IMG/VR virus record: IMGVR_UViG_3300017987_002823
Location: 1-24,931 of that record
Strand: one strand, 5' to 3'
Source of the DNA: a virus
Length of the DNA: 24,931 nucleotides
A program made the position numbers and the translations under genes. This document shows, piece after piece, positions 22,310 to 24,931 of the stretch (its first letter is position 1; every line of letters begins with the position of its first letter). The notes beneath the pieces were generated by a model. The model did no database searches. It was not told where the DNA came from and was given only the letters and a program-made list of their open reading frames with translations.

Positions 22310-22945
22310 TTATGAAAGTACACTATCTCTAATGCCCTTCAATTTCGAGTCCATATTAGACTCTATGGTCTCCAATAAGGATTCCAATGCTGTTGTGAAT
22401 TTATCTTCTAATTCTCTTTTAAAATCTTCGTTATCTATTCTACTTATTAATAAGTCTTTTGTCATATCAGTTAACCCATCTAAGTATTTTTCTCTAAATT
22501 CTCTAATGAAAGTATCTGTTATTTTTCTCGGTAAAAATCTTTTGTCGGAAAATATTTTAGCAAACTCATCTTCATCTATCTCAACAATAGTTTGAGTTAA
22601 AACATCTTTTTCAAAAGTATCCATTTGTAGTTTTGACTCCAAATAAGAAATTAACCTTTCTTTTAATGTTTCTATTACTCTTGCATTTTCGTCACCCATA
22701 AGTCCTTTAAGTACCATAATTAAATCTTCATTAATTACAGACTCATTAATACCCATTTTAACCAAGTTATTGGTTTCTATGAATAGTTTGTTAAAAAACT
22801 TTGTGGTTTGAATCTTTGAATTAAAGTTAACTGATTCAGATATAATACCTAATCTACCTTTAACAATTTTAGATTCTGTGAGTTGAGTTTTCTTAACCTT
22901 TTGGGTTTCTGTTAAGTTCCTTTTAACTACTTTCTTTAAGTTCAT
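22310..22945 (-). CDS. Uncharacterised helical protein with N-terminal LTE sites
   Basis: 211 aa from the ATG at 22945, chosen because it overlaps the upstream stop as ATGA; an ATG 18 nt further up (22963) is also possible. The protein begins MNLKKVVKRNLTETQKVKKT and soon has QLTESKIVKG: a basic N-terminus with two LTE sites that fit the (L/I)xE rule of T4-type prohead proteases. The rest is predicted mostly helical, with alternating charged segments (for example FIREFREKYLDGLTDMTKDL) and an end rich in Glu/Leu heptads, suggesting a coiled coil. No family recognised. It is the last gene of its run, followed by a terminator about 35 nt downstream. A head-core or internal protein is a guess. 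Confidence 0.8.
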   Translation of the reverse strand: MNLKKVVKRNLTETQKVKKTQLTESKIVKGRLGIISESVNFNSKIQTTKFFNKLFIETNNLVKMGINESVINEDLIMVLKGLMGDENARVIETLKERLISYLESKLQMDTFEKDVLTQTIVEIDEDEFAKIFSDKRFLPRKITDTFIREFREKYLDGLTDMTKDLLISRIDNEDFKRELEDKFTTALESLLETIESNMDSKLKGIRDSVLS

Positions 22946-24225
22946 TTTCCTTTGGGTTTCCACGCTTTTATTGATTCGTTGAATTCCTTACTATTAACTC
23001 TCACTCTTTCATAAATATCTGCGTTTTCTGGTTTAGACAACTTAAATCCCTTTTTTTTTAAATTTTCTAAAACCTCTTTTTGACGCTTTGTGAGGTCATT
23101 TGTAACGTCTCCTTTTTCCAATAATGACGCCAAACCTTGTTGTTCTTTTTTCTTCATAACTTCTTCAAACGGTTCGTCCATCTCTGCCATTTCTTGCTCA
23201 TGACCGTGAGTATAATTATCTAACGCAATTTCCTCCTTCTCATTGTCGTTAAATTCTACTTCGCGTATCTTATCACCTCCAACTATCCTAAAGTCCCTAT
23301 AATCAGGTCCCTCGTTGTTTATGATGGTGAAATAGATTATACCTCCGTCTAATAACTTACCTAAACCATTCATTTGTGAATTAAATGGTAATTCAATATC
23401 TGCGTTGTTATAGTAAGAGCCTAATCTAACAACAGGTTCTCCTGTTTTCTTATCTTCACCTTTTGCAACTACTACCGCTCTGATAAATGCAATATCTTCA
23501 GGGTACTTTTTGATTAGGTCATCAAATTCTCTACTAATCTCTTCTCTATCTTCGTCAGTAAAAACTACTTTCTGTTTTCCTTTATCGTTAGCTGAATAGA
23601 AATTAAACTCTCTGAGTTTATCATCTATCATCTTTGGTAGTGTATCGTTCGTTTCTTCTTCGTTTAAAATATTTTGTAGACCTAAAGTGTTCTCATTTAT
23701 TTTTCTATAACCGTTAAATGGGTTCCATTCACCGTCTTGAGTGTGGTTAATCCATCCCATTTCTTCGGGATTATTAGGGTTTGGACCAACTAAATAAATC
23801 ATGGGTTTTCCGTTTAGGTCTTGACCAAACATCACAATTCTATCTTCAGTATTTGTTGGCACACCGTCAGGTAATTTATCAGAATTATCTGTAGGTTTTT
23901 GTATCCACAATAGTTTTGAAACGTACGCGTTTGGACTATACGGGTCGTTTCCACCTCTAACATCTTTAAGAAGTTGTTTGTATTGTGTTTCTAAATCAGG
24001 ATTACTTGACCTGTTAGTTAATTTCCATTGAGTGAATTTTGGTTTTTTGTCAAAGATACGACGCCTATCTCGTCTATCAGTATCTGTGTCATCAGTATCT
24101 GTGTCATCAGTATCTGTGTCATCAGTATCTGTGTTATCAATATCTGTGTCATCTTCCGAACCATCCGGTTCGTTTGTATGAATATCATCATCAGTTATCT
24201 GTTCTGTAATAAAATATTTCATCAT
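22942..24225 (-). CDS. Uncharacterised protein with Thr-Asp tandem repeats and capsid-targeting-like N-terminus
   Basis: 427 aa if the first of two adjacent ATGs is used (24225; alternative 24222). From the second Met it starts MKYFITE|QITDDD, matching the short N-terminal peptide ending in IxE typical of T4 capsid targeting. Next comes a low-complexity acidic tract of DDTDT units encoded by a 15-bp tandem repeat, then a basic patch (RRDRRRIFDKKPKF). The folded part has aromatic/Gly-rich strands (for example RIVMFGQDLNGKPMIYLVGP) and a helical, Lys/Glu-rich C-terminus. A second LNE site occurs at NILNEEETND. No named family is recognised. It overlaps the upstream gene by 4 nt and the downstream gene by 4 nt, so the three genes are likely co-translated. 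Confidence 0.85.
   Translation of the reverse strand: MMKYFITEQITDDDIHTNEPDGSEDDTDIDNTDTDDTDTDDTDTDDTDTDRRDRRRIFDKKPKFTQWKLTNRSSNPDLETQYKQLLKDVRGGNDPYSPNAYVSKLLWIQKPTDNSDKLPDGVPTNTEDRIVMFGQDLNGKPMIYLVGPNPNNPEEMGWINHTQDGEWNPFNGYRKINENTLGLQNILNEEETNDTLPKMIDDKLREFNFYSANDKGKQKVVFTDEDREEISREFDDLIKKYPEDIAFIRAVVVAKGEDKKTGEPVVRLGSYYNNADIELPFNSQMNGLGKLLDGGIIYFTIINNEGPDYRDFRIVGGDKIREVEFNDNEKEEIALDNYTHGHEQEMAEMDEPFEEVMKKKEQQGLASLLEKGDVTNDLTKRQKEVLENLKKKGFKLSKPENADIYERVRVNSKEFNESIKAWKPKGK
24076..24150 (-). repeat. 15-bp tandem repeat, five units, coding Thr/Asp
   Basis: On the plus strand ATCAGTATCTGTGTC is repeated; units 1-3 are identical and units 4 and 5 have one change each. Being 15 bp long, gain or loss of units keeps the frame and only changes the length of the DDTDT tract. 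Confidence 0.92.
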
Positions 24226-24931
24226 TTAATATAATTTTGACCTTTTTCTAAAGGATATTGTTTATAAACTTTACCACTAGTTGGTGGAATATGGATATAC
24301 CATTTATTTTCTTCAAATGTTATTGGGTAGATTATTTTGCCTTTTCTAATATAAAACTTATATTTATCAATTTCATTTTCATCTAATTGATATAAATCAT
24401 CTTTGTGTTTTGTATCTAATAAATCTTTTAAAGCTAAGAAATCTCGGTCCGCCTTAAGCCAAGCTAATAACGAAGATGCCCACCCAACTGGTGGAAATGC
24501 GAGCGTCGCTATAAAATCCTCCCATGTTCTACCATCTAAGATTTGGTCCGTCACCGAACCGTAAAGAACATCTTTACCTGATTGTTTGTCCGCAAAAATA
24601 TTAGTAACCCTTAGTAGTTCTCTAAATATTTGAATAACAACGGAACTAAAATAAACATTCCTAATTTTAGTAATAACAGTTTTCCACGACCATTTTCCAT
24701 CAATTCCAAGAGATATTCGTTTGAACCATGTTAAAGGATTAGGTCCCCACGGCATTTCTTTAGTTATATTTTCAATTGTTTCTTTCAATAACTTTTCTTT
24801 TTGAGACAAAGTCAATGAATCCCACATTTTTTCGGCTTCAATATCATTCATCAGGTTTTTAAAGTCTTTAGAAAACTTTTGCTTAACAATTCCGTACGCT
24901 TCCTCAACATAGGAATCAACATCTGATTTAG
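24222..24931 (-). CDS. Uncharacterised protein, 5' end beyond the window
   Basis: The frame is open from the window edge to TGA at 24222-24224. An ATG at 24851 would give 209 aa, but the in-frame codons upstream of it look like protein (SDVDSYVEEAYGIVKQKFSK), so the start is probably outside the window and this entry is partial. Visible features: a charged helical N-terminal part (LTLSQKEKLLKETIENITKE), a section with IFRELLRVTNIFADKQSGKD, a hydrophobic stretch (FIATLAFPPVGWASSLLAWL) that could be a buried helix or a membrane segment, and a beta-rich C-terminus with KWYIHIPPTSGKVYKQYPL. No family is recognised. It overlaps the next gene by 4 nt, so it shares that gene's operon. Confidence 0.78.
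   Translation of the reverse strand, partial: KSDVDSYVEEAYGIVKQKFSKDFKNLMNDIEAEKMWDSLTLSQKEKLLKETIENITKEMPWGPNPLTWFKRISLGIDGKWSWKTVITKIRNVYFSSVVIQIFRELLRVTNIFADKQSGKDVLYGSVTDQILDGRTWEDFIATLAFPPVGWASSLLAWLKADRDFLALKDLLDTKHKDDLYQLDENEIDKYKFYIRKGKIIYPITFEENKWYIHIPPTSGKVYKQYPLEKGQNYIK

Noticed and set aside
24028-24234. Plus-strand frame with repeating Val-Ile-Ser-Ile-Cys
   Set aside because: It is the antisense reading of the 15-bp repeat within the 22942-24225 gene.

Overview
The window looks like part of the genome of a large tailed phage (T4-like myovirus type) that infects a Bacteroidota host, probably a flavobacterium-like one. Three things support this. A gp20-type portal and a gp17-type large terminase lie side by side on the minus strand. 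Several plus-strand genes start from the Bacteroidota promoter pattern TTTG-N19-21-TATATTTG, and starts lack Shine-Dalgarno sequences and have A-rich leaders. One protein carries the GCTDP...DDGSC repeats and the type B C-terminal sorting domain of type IX secretion (T9SS) substrates. The DNA is AT-rich and genes are tightly packed, often overlapping by 1-8 nt.

Layout. Positions 1-9070, read on the minus strand, hold virion morphogenesis genes: a nucleotidyltransferase-fold protein, a KTSC protein and a protein with a capsid-targeting-like N-terminus, then a small 58-aa gene, four uncharacterised (mostly acidic) proteins, the terminase and the portal (cut by the window start). Positions 9136-12933 hold a proteolysis cluster: a UVR-motif protein (minus), a divergent ClpC-like AAA+ unfoldase and an M20 metallopeptidase (both plus). 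Positions 12930-16234 hold two more large minus-strand proteins with capsid-targeting-like N-termini. Positions 16293-22189 (plus) hold a secreted CAP-domain protein, a tmRNA gene, a DUF6011-like zinc-ribbon protein, a small two-helix membrane protein (holin candidate), an HNH endonuclease and a giant repeat protein with a T9SS type B domain and an apparent N-terminal frameshift. Positions 22310-24931 (minus) hold three overlapping uncharacterised genes, the first cut by the window end.

Two promoter classes seem to divide the genome. The host-like promoter precedes the ClpC, M20, CAP, tmRNA, zinc-ribbon and (weaker) HNH genes. A different motif, TATTTAT, lies 10-15 nt before the first gene of five minus-strand units and somewhat further upstream of the holin-like and T9SS-domain genes. 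It is a candidate phage late promoter.

The most interesting ideas are these. (1) A phage proteostasis set: a tmRNA with a long variant tag ending VYAA, an N-domain-less ClpC that keeps a ClpP-docking LGF loop, a UVR-motif partner, and a peptidase that could finish degradation. Two matching palindromes spaced 31 bp apart lie between the UVR and ClpC genes. (2) Short N-terminal peptides of the form M...ILNE or M...ITE on at least four minus-strand proteins, resembling the T4 capsid targeting sequence with its gp21 cleavage site. (3) A phage protein apparently built for Sec plus T9SS export. All functional statements are read from sequence motifs; no database search was run.
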